Positions 26,778 to 36,313 are shown, counted from the stretch's first letter. The stretch: 64,000 nucleotides of DNA from Janthinobacterium sp. TB1-E2 (GCF_036885605.1 NZ_CP142523.1:620001-684000), one strand, 5' to 3'. Numbers and translations are program-made. The notes: generated by a model from the letters alone, not told the origin.

Positions 26778-28199
26778 ATGAGCAATCTGCTTCCCTACGC
26801 CTACGCGCGCGATTTCGGCTTGCTGGCCCGGCCCGGCGCCATCGACGGCGCCCCCGTCGAAGTGCTGGTGGCCGCATCGACGGCGCCGGCGGCCATTGCC
26901 GAAGTGTCGCGCCGTTTCGGCCAGATCCAGCTGACGGTCTTGCCGCGCGGCGAACTCGATGCGGCCATTGCCGGCGCCTACGCGGGCGGCGGCGGCGACG
27001 CGTCGCAGATGGCCGATGAATTCGACGCCGACCTCGATCTGACCAAGCTGCTGCAGGACGTGCCGGCCATCGAGGACTTGCTTGAATCGTCCGACGACGC
27101 GCCCGTCATCCGCATGATCAACGCGCTGCTCACGCAGGCGCTGCGCGAAGGCGCGTCCGACATCCATATCGAGCCGTTCGAGCAGACGTCCGTCGTGCGT
27201 TTCCGCATCGATGGCAGCCTGCGCGACGTCGTGCGCCCCCGTAAAGCCATCCACGGCTCGCTGATTTCGCGCATCAAGATCATGGCGCAGCTCGACATCG
27301 CCGAAAAACGCTTGCCGCAGGACGGCCGCATCACCCTGCGCGTGGGCGGCAAACCCGTCGACGTGCGCGTCTCGACCCTGCCCACGGGGCATGGCGAACG
27401 GGCCGTATTGCGTTTGCTGGACAAGGAAGCGGGCCGCCTCGACCTGCAGCACCTGGGCATGAGCGCGCCCATGCTGGCGCAGTTCGATGGCCTGATCACG
27501 CAGCCGCACGGCATCGTGCTCGTCACGGGCCCCACCGGTTCGGGCAAGACGACGACGTTATATGCAGCGCTGTCGATGCTCAATGCCACCACCACGAATA
27601 TCCTGACGGTGGAAGACCCGATCGAGTACGACCTCGCTGGCGTGGGCCAGACGCAGGTCAACCCGCGCATCGACATGACGTTTGCCAAGGCGCTGCGGGC
27701 GATCTTGCGGCAAGATCCGGACGTGATCATGATCGGCGAGATCCGCGACCTGGAAACGGCGCAGATCGCCGTGCAGGCATCCTTGACGGGCCACTTGGTG
27801 CTGGCGACTTTACACACGAACGACGCCTCGGCGGCCGTCACGCGCTTGCTCGACATGGGCATCGAACCGTTCCTGCTGTCGTCGTCCCTGCTGGGCGTGC
27901 TGGCGCAGCGCCTGGTGCGCAAATTGTGCGGCTCGTGCAAGACCTTCGATGGCCAGTACTGGCAGGCGGTCGGCTGCGAGCATTGCGGCCAGACGGGCTA
28001 CCAGGGCCGCGTGGGCGTGTACGAACTGCTGCGCACGACGGAGCAGATCCGCGCGCAGATCCACAACCGCGCGTCGGAAGCGGAAGTGCGCACGGTGGCC
28101 CTGCAGGACGGCATGCTGAGCATGCGCGACGACGGCGAACGCTGGCTGCGCGACGGCACCACCACGCAGGCTGAATTGCTGCGCGTGACCAAAGACTAG
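26778..28199 (+). CDS. gspE: Type II secretion ATPase GspE
   Basis: A 473-residue cytoplasmic hexameric ATPase that drives pseudopilus assembly. The N-terminal domain is short. The core carries Walker A GPTGSGKTTTLY, the Asp box, the His box LVLATLHTNDA and Walker B-like VIMIGEIRDLETA. A tetracysteine zinc site (CGSC ... CEHC) lies near residue 385-400, as in classical GspE. It follows gspD by ten bases. Confidence 0.96.
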   Translation: MSNLLPYAYARDFGLLARPGAIDGAPVEVLVAASTAPAAIAEVSRRFGQIQLTVLPRGELDAAIAGAYAGGGGDASQMADEFDADLDLTKLLQDVPAIEDLLESSDDAPVIRMINALLTQALREGASDIHIEPFEQTSVVRFRIDGSLRDVVRPRKAIHGSLISRIKIMAQLDIAEKRLPQDGRITLRVGGKPVDVRVSTLPTGHGERAVLRLLDKEAGRLDLQHLGMSAPMLAQFDGLITQPHGIVLVTGPTGSGKTTTLYAALSMLNATTTNILTVEDPIEYDLAGVGQTQVNPRIDMTFAKALRAILRQDPDVIMIGEIRDLETAQIAVQASLTGHLVLATLHTNDASAAVTRLLDMGIEPFLLSSSLLGVLAQRLVRKLCGSCKTFDGQYWQAVGCEHCGQTGYQGRVGVYELLRTTEQIRAQIHNRASEAEVRTVALQDGMLSMRDDGERWLRDGTTTQAELLRVTKD

Positions 28200-28209
28200 G
28201 CCCGCCACC

Positions 28210-29430
28210 ATGCCCGCATTCCGCTATGAAGCCGTCGACGCGCAGGGCGCTACCCGCAAGGGCGTGCTCAATGCCGACAGTCCCCGTTCCGCGCGCGCCG
28301 AGCTGCGCGTGCAAGGCCTGGTGCCGCTGGCCGTCGAGCCGATCGCCGCGCAGGTCGACGCCGCCGGGGTGACCAAGCGGCGCGGCTTCGGCGAGCGTTT
28401 GTCCAGCACCGAGCTGGCCCTGTTTACGCGCCAGCTGGCCAGTTTGCTCGAAGCGGGCCTGCCGCTGGAGCAGGCGTTTTCCGCGCTGCTGGAACAGGCC
28501 GAGCGGCCGTATCTGCGCGACCTGATCGCCTCGATCCGTTCGGAAGTGATCGGCGGCGCCGCGTTTTCCGACGTGCTGGCGCGCCATCCGCGCGATTTCG
28601 CCGAGATCTATCGGGCGCTGGTGGCGTCGGGCGAGCAGATCGGCCATTTGTCGCGCGTGCTCTCGCGCCTGGCCGACTATATCGAGCGGCGCAATGCGCT
28701 GGTGCAGAAGGTCAAGCTGGCCTTTACGTATCCGGCCATCGTCACCGTGGTGGCGTTTTCCATCGTGATCTTCCTGCTCACCTACGTGGTGCCGCAGATC
28801 GTCTCTGTTTTCGCCAATACCAAGCAAAAGCTGCCCATGCTCACCGTGATCATGCTGGCGCTGTCGGACTTCGTGCGCAACTATGGCATCGTCGTGGCCA
28901 TTGCCCTGATCGGCGCCTGGTTCGCCTGGCGCCGCGCGCTGCAGCAGCCAGCCCTTAAACGGCGCTGGCATACCTGGCTGCTGACGGCGCCCCTGTACGG
29001 CAAGTTCGAACGCAGCCTGAATACGGCGCGTTTTGCCAGCACCCTGGCCATCACCACGGGGTCCGGCGTGCCGATTTTGCGCGCGCTCGACACGAGCCGC
29101 GACACGCTCACCAACGTGGCGATGCAGGAACTGGTGCAGGAAGCCAGCGGCGCCGTGCGCGAGGGCGTGAGCCTGGCGCGCGCGCTGTCGGCGCAAAAGC
29201 ATTTTCCACCGATGCTGATCCACATGATACGCGCGGGTGAAATCACGGGCGAGCTGCCGGCCATGCTGGAACGCGCCGCCAGCGCGCAGGAGCAGGACCT
29301 GGAACGCCGCACGCTCACCATCGCCGGCCTGCTGGAGCCGGCCTTGATCCTGGCCATGGGCGTGGTGGTGCTGCTGATCGTGCTGGCCGTGCTGATGCCG
29401 ATTATCGAAATCAATCAGCTCGTCAGATAA
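28210..29430 (+). CDS. gspF: Type II secretion inner-membrane platform protein GspF
   Basis: A 406-residue polytopic protein of the assembly platform. It has two tandem T2SSF domains (about residues 70-195 and 270-395), with FTRQLASLLEAGLPLEQAFSAL in the first and ARFASTLAITTGSGVPILRAL in the second. Membrane helices lie near residues 175-200, 225-245 and 380-400. The N-terminal FRYEAVDAQGATRKG is typical. Confidence 0.96.
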   Translation: MPAFRYEAVDAQGATRKGVLNADSPRSARAELRVQGLVPLAVEPIAAQVDAAGVTKRRGFGERLSSTELALFTRQLASLLEAGLPLEQAFSALLEQAERPYLRDLIASIRSEVIGGAAFSDVLARHPRDFAEIYRALVASGEQIGHLSRVLSRLADYIERRNALVQKVKLAFTYPAIVTVVAFSIVIFLLTYVVPQIVSVFANTKQKLPMLTVIMLALSDFVRNYGIVVAIALIGAWFAWRRALQQPALKRRWHTWLLTAPLYGKFERSLNTARFASTLAITTGSGVPILRALDTSRDTLTNVAMQELVQEASGAVREGVSLARALSAQKHFPPMLIHMIRAGEITGELPAMLERAASAQEQDLERRTLTIAGLLEPALILAMGVVVLLIVLAVLMPIIEINQLVR

Positions 29431-29446
29431 GAAACCCAAGGAAGCC

Positions 29447-30013
29447 ATGAAGCGTTTGCCTCAATTTACAAGTTTGCTCGCCGTCGTGGCGCTGTCCGTC
29501 TCGCTGGCCTATTGGGCCATGCAGCTGTTCAAGGCGCCGCAGCGCCCCATCAATCCGCCGGCCGTGCCGGTGGTGCAGGATGCCAGTGTGGAGGCGGGCG
29601 CCTCGCTGTTCGGCGGCCAGGTCAGCGTGGCCACGGCCAGCAATTACCAGCTCAAGGGCGTGGTGGCCGCCGGCAATGGCCGCGGTAGCGTGGCCATCAT
29701 CTCGACCGATGGCAAGCCGTCCGTGGCCTTGCCGGAAGGCGCCGAGGTGGTGCCCGGCGTGACGGTGCTGGAAGTGCATGCGCGCCACGTGCTGCTGCGC
29801 GATGGCGGCGTGAGCAAGCGCATCGACCTGGTGGCCGACGACAAGGCGCTGGCCTTGCCGGGGCCCGTGTCCGCCACCCCAACACCTGCACCGGCCCCGG
29901 CGCCGGCATCGAATCTGGTGCCGCCGCCGCTGCCGATGGAGCAGCAGCGTCCCGCCACCGTCATGCCGGCCGCGCCGCAGGTGACCACCACCAGCACGCC
30001 GCCGTCGAATTAA
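29447..30013 (+). CDS. gspC: Short GspC-like protein without a PDZ domain
   Basis: A 188-residue bitopic protein with a membrane helix at about residues 8-27. A homology-region-like domain follows at residues 45-130 (LFGGQVSVATASNYQLKGVVA ... KRIDLVADDKAL); this is the part of GspC that contacts the secretin N0 domain. Full-size GspC has a further PDZ or coiled-coil domain; here a Pro/Ala-rich tail replaces it. It is the last gene of the operon, 16 bases after gspF. Short GspC forms exist in Burkholderiales as far as I know. Confidence 0.85.
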   Translation: MKRLPQFTSLLAVVALSVSLAYWAMQLFKAPQRPINPPAVPVVQDASVEAGASLFGGQVSVATASNYQLKGVVAAGNGRGSVAIISTDGKPSVALPEGAEVVPGVTVLEVHARHVLLRDGGVSKRIDLVADDKALALPGPVSATPTPAPAPAPASNLVPPPLPMEQQRPATVMPAAPQVTTTSTPPSN

Positions 30014-30081
30014 CGCTCATTAACGCCGTTCTTATCGTATTTTGCCGATGGCGCCGTGCCGCCATTGCGACTGGAGTCTTC

Positions 30082-32340
30082 ATGTTCTCGATCCGTGCCG
30101 TCCTGGCGGGCTGCGTGGCGGCGCTGTGCGCCTTGCCGCAAGCCGGCGCCGCAGCCGACGCTCCCGCCGTCACGCCTTCCCCCGTTTCCACCGTGGCCAT
30201 TCCTGCCTCCGCGCCGGCGCGCCCGCGCATCGCCCTCGTGCTGTCGGGCGGCGGCGCGCGCGGCCTCGCGCATATCGGCGTCTTGAAAGTGCTGCAGGAG
30301 CTGCATGTGCCGATCGACATGGTGGTGGGCACCAGCATGGGTGGCGTGGTGGGCGGCGCTTATGCGGCCGGCGCTTCCGTGGCAGACCTGGAAAAAATGG
30401 CGCGCGACACCAACTGGGCGCGCGTGGTGGCCGACCGGCCGCCGCGCGACGAACTGGCGTTCCGCCGCCGCGAGGAAGATTTGCTGCTGCCGTCGCGCAT
30501 CGAGTTTGGCGCCAGCCGCAACGGCATTTCCACGCCGCCGGCGGCAGCCAGCAATGCGGCGCTGGAAATGGCCCTGAACCGCCTGCTGCCGGCCGGCATG
30601 CGCGACCGCCCGGCCAGCCAGCTGCCCTTGCCCTTCCGCTCGGTGGCGTCGGACCTGGTCAATGGCGAACTGGTGGAACTGGTCGACACGCCGCTGTTCC
30701 TGTCGATGCGCGCCTCGCTGGCCGTGCCGGGCGTGTTTGCGCCCGTGCGCGTGAATAACCGGCTGGTGGTCGATGGAGGCCTGGTGCGCAACCTGCCCGT
30801 CGACATGGCGCGCGCCATGGGCGCCGACGTCATCATCGCCGTCAACGTGGGCACGCCGCTGGCGCCGGAAAAAGAGCTGGGCAGCGCCATCGGCGTGGCG
30901 CAGCAGATGCTGCAGATCCTCACGGAGCAGAACGTGCAGCGCTCGCTCAAGGAGCTGCAATCGCAGGATATCCTCGTGGCGCCCGACCTGACGGGCGTGA
31001 GTTTCCTCGACTTTGAAAACTATGCACGTGCCATGCGCGCCGGCGAACAGGCGGCGCAGGCATTGGCCGCCCGCCTGGCGCCGCTGGCCCTGCCGCCGGA
31101 ACAGTATGCGGCGCGCGAGCAGCTGCGCCTGGCGGCGCCGGCCCTGCTGGACGTGGCCCTGCCGCTCACGCGCCTGGCCGTGGAGAGCGAAGGCGATATC
31201 AATCCGCGCATCCTGCAGGCCCAATCGGGCCTGGTGGAAGGGCAGCCGGTCAGCCAGGAAGATGTGCTCAAGGCGGCCGCTAGGCTGTATGGCCGTGGCG
31301 ATGTGGCGCGCGTGGAGACGGAAGTGGTCGACGCGGGCGACCAGCGCACGGTCAACATCAAGGCGGTCGAAGCGCCATGGGCCAGCAACCGGCTGCGCGT
31401 GGGCCTGGAAATGGCCAGTGATTTCAGGGACAGCAATACCTTTGCCCTGAAGCTGCTGCACGTGCGCTCGAACTTGAACAGCTGGGGCGGCGAATTGCGC
31501 AGCATGGCGCAGATCGGCAATGAGCGCGGTTATGGCGTGCAGTTCTGGCAGCCGCTTGGGGCCGGCAACCCGTGGTATATCGCGCCGGAACTGCAGTACA
31601 GCTCGTCGGCGATGGATTTGTTCGACAAGGGCCGGCGCAGCTCCCGCGTGACATATAACGGCCAGACGGCGGCGCTGGTACTGGGACGCCAGTTTGGTAC
31701 CTGGGGCGATCTGCGGTTTGGCGTCACGCGCACGGAGGTCAAGGGCCGGCTGGCGATTCCGGCCGACCCTACGCTGCCGGAATCGCGCGCACTGGGCACC
31801 ACGCAGTTTGTGCAGCTCCGCATCGATACGCTCGATTCACCGGGTTTCCCCACGCGCGGCATGCTGGTGGACGCCACCTGGACGCGCGATTCGAGCACGG
31901 GGTCGGGCGAAGCGGCCCTGGGCCGCTCTTCCATCACCGGCATGCAGGCTTTTAGCCGCGGCAACTGGGCCGGCCATGTGTATGGCGAATGGGCGCGCGC
32001 GCAGCGCGGCGAGGCGCCGCTCAGCCTGGGCGGCTTCCTGCGCCTGTCCGGCACGCAGTTCGAGTCGGTGACGGGACGCAGCGTGGCCCTGGCGCGCTTC
32101 GTGATGGCGCGCCGCATCGGTTCCCTGCCCAGCACCCTGGGCGGCGCCGTGCGGGCCGGCTTTTCGCTGGAGATGGGCGGCGGCTTCGATCAGAGCGAGC
32201 GCTGGAAATCGACCAAGTTCACGCAAGCGAGCAGCGCCTTCATTTCCGTCGATACGCGCTTCGGTCCCGTGTACGTGGCCTCGGGCGCATCGAAGGGCGG
32301 CGAGAGCACGTTTTATCTGTTCCTGGGACCGGTCTGGTAG
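30082..32340 (+). CDS. Patatin-like phospholipase with outer-membrane barrel (PlpD-like, type Vd)
   Basis: A 752-residue protein with a signal peptide (residues 1-26). The patatin domain (about residues 48-330) has the oxyanion motif GGGARGLAHIGVLKVL, the nucleophile Ser85 in GTSMGG and the dyad Asp231 in DGGLVRNLPVD. A POTRA-like region (about residues 370-440) is followed by a C-terminal beta barrel ending in FYLFLGPVW, the 16-strand Omp85-type layout. This matches P. aeruginosa PlpD, a lipase that secretes itself (type V subclass d). It follows the T2SS operon by 68 bases but needs no T2SS in the known model. Confidence 0.92.
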   Translation: MFSIRAVLAGCVAALCALPQAGAAADAPAVTPSPVSTVAIPASAPARPRIALVLSGGGARGLAHIGVLKVLQELHVPIDMVVGTSMGGVVGGAYAAGASVADLEKMARDTNWARVVADRPPRDELAFRRREEDLLLPSRIEFGASRNGISTPPAAASNAALEMALNRLLPAGMRDRPASQLPLPFRSVASDLVNGELVELVDTPLFLSMRASLAVPGVFAPVRVNNRLVVDGGLVRNLPVDMARAMGADVIIAVNVGTPLAPEKELGSAIGVAQQMLQILTEQNVQRSLKELQSQDILVAPDLTGVSFLDFENYARAMRAGEQAAQALAARLAPLALPPEQYAAREQLRLAAPALLDVALPLTRLAVESEGDINPRILQAQSGLVEGQPVSQEDVLKAAARLYGRGDVARVETEVVDAGDQRTVNIKAVEAPWASNRLRVGLEMASDFRDSNTFALKLLHVRSNLNSWGGELRSMAQIGNERGYGVQFWQPLGAGNPWYIAPELQYSSSAMDLFDKGRRSSRVTYNGQTAALVLGRQFGTWGDLRFGVTRTEVKGRLAIPADPTLPESRALGTTQFVQLRIDTLDSPGFPTRGMLVDATWTRDSSTGSGEAALGRSSITGMQAFSRGNWAGHVYGEWARAQRGEAPLSLGGFLRLSGTQFESVTGRSVALARFVMARRIGSLPSTLGGAVRAGFSLEMGGGFDQSERWKSTKFTQASSAFISVDTRFGPVYVASGASKGGESTFYLFLGPVW

Positions 32341-33098
32341 GGAGTCGCCGGGGCGGCCGACGCCGAGCTGCGGCGCAGGGCCGTGAAGGCGGCAAATTCC
32401 CATGAGCGGAAACCCAGCAGCAGGGTAAAGCCATCGCGCTCGGCGGGTGCCAGGCGCCGATCGTTCTGGTGCAACCGCGCCAGTTCCTCGGCCAGCTGGC
32501 GGATCTTCTGCACCAGCTCCTGCGCACTCGACAGCGACAGGCGCGCCGGAATGCACATCAGGGTCTCGCCGGCGCCGTCGAAATGCCCGCTGAAGTAATC
32601 GGCCACCACGTGTTCGCGGAAGTACTGCTGCACCGGGCCGTCGGCCAGCCAGTGGAAGGCGTTCGAGACGCGCAGGCTGTAGCGGTTCAGCGGCTTGAGT
32701 TCGATCAAGCCCAGTCGATCCAGTTCGGCCAGGCAGCCGATGCATTCGGCCTGCGTCAGCGCATACGTTTCCACCACCTGCTCCAGGCTCCAGTGGCCGA
32801 GGCAGCAGATCGCCACCAGCAGCAGGCGCGGATGCGCCACCAGCGATTTTTCCTGCACCAGGGTGAGCGTGTCGGCATGCGGCGTGATGTCGGCCGCGCC
32901 GCGCAGCACGTCTTCCATGGCGATGCCCGAGGCCTTGCAGATCAGGGCCAGGCGCGACAGCGACATGTCGTGCTGGCCAAACATGCGCTTGACGCTCGAC
33001 TCGCTCATGCCGATGCGTTCGGCCAATACCTTGTACGTGATGCCGGCGGCGCGCAGTTGGGTGCGCAGCACGCGCAAAACCAGTTCAGGTGAACTCAC
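32313..33098 (-). CDS. XRE-family transcriptional regulator with long C-terminal domain
   Basis: A 261-residue regulator. The N-terminal helix-turn-helix (ITYKVLAERIGMSESSVKRMFG) is followed by a second winged-helix-like region at about residues 105-155 (LTQAECIGCLAELDRLGLIELKPLNRYSL). A helical C-terminus of unknown ligand ends the protein. The GTG at 33098 is taken as start because AAGGA precedes it by seven bases; the open frame reaches 33251 without a start signal. Its 3' end overlaps the convergent patatin-barrel gene by 28 bp. It might regulate that gene or the small outer-membrane protein, but no site was identified. Confidence 0.8.
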   Translation of the reverse strand: MSSPELVLRVLRTQLRAAGITYKVLAERIGMSESSVKRMFGQHDMSLSRLALICKASGIAMEDVLRGAADITPHADTLTLVQEKSLVAHPRLLLVAICCLGHWSLEQVVETYALTQAECIGCLAELDRLGLIELKPLNRYSLRVSNAFHWLADGPVQQYFREHVVADYFSGHFDGAGETLMCIPARLSLSSAQELVQKIRQLAEELARLHQNDRRLAPAERDGFTLLLGFRSWEFAAFTALRRSSASAAPATPYQTGPRNR

Positions 33099-33266
33099 GG
33101 GATATCCTTTTTTACAAGTTTGGTAGCGGGTGACGGTACCGAATGTAGCCGTTAATGGCACTTTGCACAAGGTGATAGTACTTTTTGGCAAAAGCGATGA
33201 CACTCCCGCTTGTGGCTCGCGCAGCGCGCTACAACCAGGCAATCCATCCACTTGTAGAGGTTATCC

Positions 33267-33881
33267 ATGTTCCCATCTTTCCGTTTCCCCGCAGCGCTGC
33301 TGGCGCTGGCCACCATCGCTCCCCTGCATGCCAACGCAGCCGAAGCTGCACCGGGTCCCATCTATGCGGGCGCCAGCTATGGCTTTCGCGCCAGTAGCGG
33401 CCTCGATTGCATCGCCGGACAAAGCGATTGCGACAAAAGCAGCAAGCGCAATGGCAAGGCCTACGTGGGTTACAGTTTCGACGCGCTGCCGTTTCAGGGC
33501 GGCGTGGCCGTGCCTTCGATTGAACTGGTGGGGTACATGGGTGGCGAGGTCAAGTCCGGCTTCGACACGGACGCGGGCAAGCGCGCTGGCCGCGGCAAGT
33601 TCTCGGGCCTCGGCATGCAGGGCGTGCTCGGCTACCAGTTTGACGCGTTTACATTGAGTGGCCGCGCCGGTGCGGCCTACACGCAGGGCAAGGTCGATTA
33701 TCTGGGTGGCGGTTCGGACAAGAAGAGCAAGATCGGCCTGACCTACGGCCTTGGCGCGGCGTATGCGCTGAACAAGAACTGGTCGCTGCACCTCGACTGG
33801 GACCGCGTGCCCGTCAAGTACAACAGCAAGCAAACGACCAAGGTCGACATGTTTTCGCTGGGCGCGTCCTACCGTTTCTAA
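33267..33881 (+). CDS. Small outer-membrane beta-barrel protein
   Basis: A 204-residue protein with a signal peptide (cut near NAA|EA). The mature part is made of alternating strands (YAGASYGF, AYVGYSF, GLGMQGVLGYQF, LTYGLGAAYAL) and ends in SLGASYRF with the terminal phenylalanine recognised by the BAM machine. The size suggests an eight-stranded OmpA/Opa-like porin family barrel. Two cysteines near residues 48-55 could form a loop disulfide. The function is unknown. Confidence 0.82.
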   Translation: MFPSFRFPAALLALATIAPLHANAAEAAPGPIYAGASYGFRASSGLDCIAGQSDCDKSSKRNGKAYVGYSFDALPFQGGVAVPSIELVGYMGGEVKSGFDTDAGKRAGRGKFSGLGMQGVLGYQFDAFTLSGRAGAAYTQGKVDYLGGGSDKKSKIGLTYGLGAAYALNKNWSLHLDWDRVPVKYNSKQTTKVDMFSLGASYRF

Positions 33882-33950
33882 GGGGATGATGCCGCGGCAG
33901 AGAGTGGCCTGATGGCGGACGCCCTGTAAAAAGGGGTGTCCGCGGGCGGC

Positions 33951-34145
33951 CTATTTGTCCGTTTCTACTTTCAACAGCAGTTTCGCCAGCAGGCGTTTTT
34001 CCTGCTGGCGCTGGCCTGATACGGTTTTCACGTGCGCCCCGGCGGCGCGCTGCAGGGCTGCAGTGGCGACCGGGTTGCGCGGTTTTTGCGAGGGTTCGAC
34101 GCGGAACTGCATTTTCTGCCGCGTCGCCAATGCCTTGTTTGCCAT
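33951..34145 (-). CDS. Small basic protein downstream of hslU
   Basis: A 64-residue basic protein with no recognised domain. A strong GAGGGGGG ribosome binding site stands before its ATG, 18 bases after the hslU stop, so it is probably made from the hslVU transcript. It has Lys/Arg/Gln-rich helices (KALATRQKMQFRV, QRQQEKRLLAKLLLKVE). A function in heat shock is possible only by association. Confidence 0.65.
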   Translation of the reverse strand: MANKALATRQKMQFRVEPSQKPRNPVATAALQRAAGAHVKTVSGQRQQEKRLLAKLLLKVETDK

Positions 34146-34163
34146 CGGTTTCCCCCCTCTTTC

Positions 34164-35522
34164 TTACAGCACGTAGCGCGACAGGTCCTCGTTGACCGAC
34201 AGCGCTTCCAGGCGTTCATTGACGTACGCGGCATCGATCACCAGCAGGTTTTCCGAACTGCTGCTGCCTTCGCTGGCCGTAAACGACACTTCTTCCAGCA
34301 GCTTTTCCATCACCGTGTGCAGGCGGCGCGCGCCGATGTTTTCCGTGCGCTCGTTAACCGAATAGGCGATTTCCGCCAGGCGCGTGATGCCTTCCGGCGC
34401 GAACTGCAGTTTCAGGTTTTCCGTCGCCAGCAAGGCTTCATACTGCATCGTCAGGCAGGCGTCGGTGCTCGTCAAGATGCGCTCGAAGTCCGAGATCGAC
34501 AGCGATTCCAGCTCCACGCGGATGGGGAAGCGCCCTTGCAGTTCCGGGATCAGGTCCGACGGCTTCGACAGGTGGAACGCGCCCGAAGCGATGAACAGGA
34601 TGTGGTCCGTGCGTATCATGCCGTACTTGGTGTTGACGGTCGTGCCCTCGACCAGCGGCAGCAGGTCGCGCTGCACGCCCGCGCGCGAGACGTCGGCGCC
34701 GCCCGATTCCGAACGCGAGGCGATCTTGTCGATTTCGTCCAGGAAGACGATGCCGTTCTGCTCGACGTTCTGGATGGCCTTCTGTTTCAGCTCATCTTCG
34801 TTGAGCAGCTTGGCCGCTTCTTCCTCGACCAGCAGTTTCAAGGCTTCCTTGATCTTGACCTTGCGCGCCTTCTTGCGCTGCGCGCCCACGCCCGAGAACA
34901 TGGACTTGATCTGCTCCGTCATTTCTTCCATGCCCGGCGGCGCCATGATTTCCATCTGCGGGCCCGCCTCGGCCAGCTCGATCTCGATTTCCTTGTCATC
35001 GAGCTCGCCCTGGCGCAAGCGCTTGCGGAAGGTCTGGCGCGTGCTGTCGCCGCTGCCCGTGTCCACGGCCGCGGCCGTATTCGGCGTGAAGCCGAAGTCG
35101 CGCGCCGGCGGCACGAGGATGTCGATCACGCGGTCTTCGGCCGCATCTTCGGCGCGTGCGCGCACTTTCTTCATTTCCAGCGCGCGCGTCTGCTTGATGC
35201 CGATGTCGATCAGGTCGCGGATGATGGTGTCGACGTCGCGCCCCACATAACCGACTTCGGTAAACTTGGTCGCTTCGATCTTGATGAACGGCGCCTCGGC
35301 CAGCTTGGCCAGGCGGCGCGCGATTTCCGTCTTGCCGACGCCCGTGGGGCCGATCATGAGGATATTTTTTGGCGTGATTTCATGGCGCAGGGGCTCGGCC
35401 ACCTGCTGGCGGCGCCAGCGGTTGCGCAGGGCGATGGCGACGGCGCGCTTGGCCTTGGCCTGGCCCACCACGTGCTTGTCGAGTTCGGTAACGATTTCCG
35501 ACGGGGTCATGTTCATGATCAT
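34164..35522 (-). CDS. hslU: HslU, ATPase subunit of the HslUV protease
   Basis: A 452-residue AAA+ unfoldase that feeds HslV. Walker A is [14 protein letters not shown], Walker [12 protein letters not shown], and the sensor region and pore motif (GYVGRD) are present. The I domain lies between residues 110 and 240. The C-terminus [11 protein letters not shown] matches the tail that docks into HslV. The ATG at 35522 has GGAAAG six bases upstream; two further in-frame ATGs follow. It lies 31 bases after hslV. Confidence 0.97.
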   Translation of the reverse strand: MIMNMTPSEIVTELDKHVVGQAKAKRAVAIALRNRWRRQQVAEPLRHEITPKNILMIGPTGVGKTEIARRLAKLAEAPFIKIEATKFTEVGYVGRDVDTIIRDLIDIGIKQTRALEMKKVRARAEDAAEDRVIDILVPPARDFGFTPNTAAAVDTGSGDSTRQTFRKRLRQGELDDKEIEIELAEAGPQMEIMAPPGMEEMTEQIKSMFSGVGAQRKKARKVKIKEALKLLVEEEAAKLLNEDELKQKAIQNVEQNGIVFLDEIDKIASRSESGGADVSRAGVQRDLLPLVEGTTVNTKYGMIRTDHILFIASGAFHLSKPSDLIPELQGRFPIRVELESLSISDFERILTSTDACLTMQYEALLATENLKLQFAPEGITRLAEIAYSVNERTENIGARRLHTVMEKLLEEVSFTASEGSSSSENLLVIDAAYVNERLEALSVNEDLSRYVL

Positions 35523-35553
35523 AATTGGCTTTCCATTCTGTGCTCGGGGACGC

Positions 35554-36090
35554 TTAGTCGAGCGTCTCGATAATGTGGGACATGTTCGTGTAAATGCACA
35601 GCTCGGCGGCGATGGTCAGCGATTTCCTGACCACGTCGGCCGGCGACAAGTCCGTGTTTTCCTGCAGCGCCTTGGCGGCGGACTGGGCGTAGGTGCCGCC
35701 CGAGCCGATGGCGCCGATGCCGTCTTCCGGTTCCAGCACGTCGCCATTGCCCGTGATGACGAGGGTCGACTCGCTGTCGGCCACCAGCAGCATCGCTTCC
35801 AGGCGCCGCAGCACGCGGTCGGTGCGCCAGTCCTTGGCCAGTTCGACGGAGGCGCGCAGCAGATTGCCCTGGTGTTTTTCCAGCTTGCCTTCAAAGCGGT
35901 CGAGCAAGGTAAAAGCGTCGGCGGTGCCGCCGGCAAAGCCGACCAGGACTTTGCCCTGATACAACTTACGCACTTTGCGGGCCGTGCCCTTCATGACGAT
36001 GTTGCCGAGCGTTACCTGGCCGTCGCCGCCCAAGGCGACTTGCTTGCCGCGCCGGACGCAGAGGATGGTGGTGCCGTGAAATTGTTCCAT
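35554..36090 (-). CDS. hslV: HslV, peptidase subunit of the HslUV protease
   Basis: A 178-residue threonine protease of the proteasome beta-subunit family. The catalytic Thr follows MEQFHG (TTILCVRRG), so a short propeptide must be removed. Further conserved parts are [16 protein letters not shown] and [12 protein letters not shown]. The start at 36090 matches the family; the open frame extends 30 codons upstream over the presumed heat-shock promoter. It is first in the hslVU operon. Confidence 0.96.
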   Translation of the reverse strand: MEQFHGTTILCVRRGKQVALGGDGQVTLGNIVMKGTARKVRKLYQGKVLVGFAGGTADAFTLLDRFEGKLEKHQGNLLRASVELAKDWRTDRVLRRLEAMLLVADSESTLVITGNGDVLEPEDGIGAIGSGGTYAQSAAKALQENTDLSPADVVRKSLTIAAELCIYTNMSHIIETLD

Positions 36091-36155
36091 AGTGACCTCA
36101 AAAGATTCGTGCCGATGCGTGCAAGGCCATGCGATTGCGCGCCCATAGTTCAAAA

Positions 36156-36181
36156 GTGGGGATGGAAAAGGCAATTGCAAG
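36156..36181 (-). promoter_or_regulatory. Probable sigma-32 heat-shock promoter of hslVU
   Basis: On the minus strand CTTGCA (36181-36176), a 14-bp spacer and CCCCAC (36161-36156) match the sigma-32 consensus CTTGAA / CCCCAT with one mismatch in each hexamer. The site lies about 65 bases before the hslV start, where hslVU promoters are found in other bacteria. Confidence 0.55.
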
Positions 36182-36229
36182 CGGCACTTGCCGCTGCCGT
36201 GCCTGCTTCAGTGTAGTCGGCGCGGGACG

Positions 36230-36267
36230 AAAAAAAAGCACGCAACCGGGGTTGTGTGCTTTTTTTA
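36230..36267. terminator. Bidirectional-looking terminator after dksA
   Basis: An A-run, a GCAC-GCAAC stem pairing with GTTGT-GTGC, and a T-run on the other side. It lies 47 bases past the dksA stop on the minus strand and would work in either direction. It separates dksA from hslVU. Confidence 0.75.
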
Positions 36268-36313
36268 TCGCCATCGCGGGGCCGCCGGGGCGGCCGCGCA
36301 AGGGGAGGGGCGA

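Noticed and set aside
24290..26785. 831-codon frame antisense to gspD
   Set aside because: Typical reverse-strand shadow with His/Arg/Gly-rich composition; gspD is certain.
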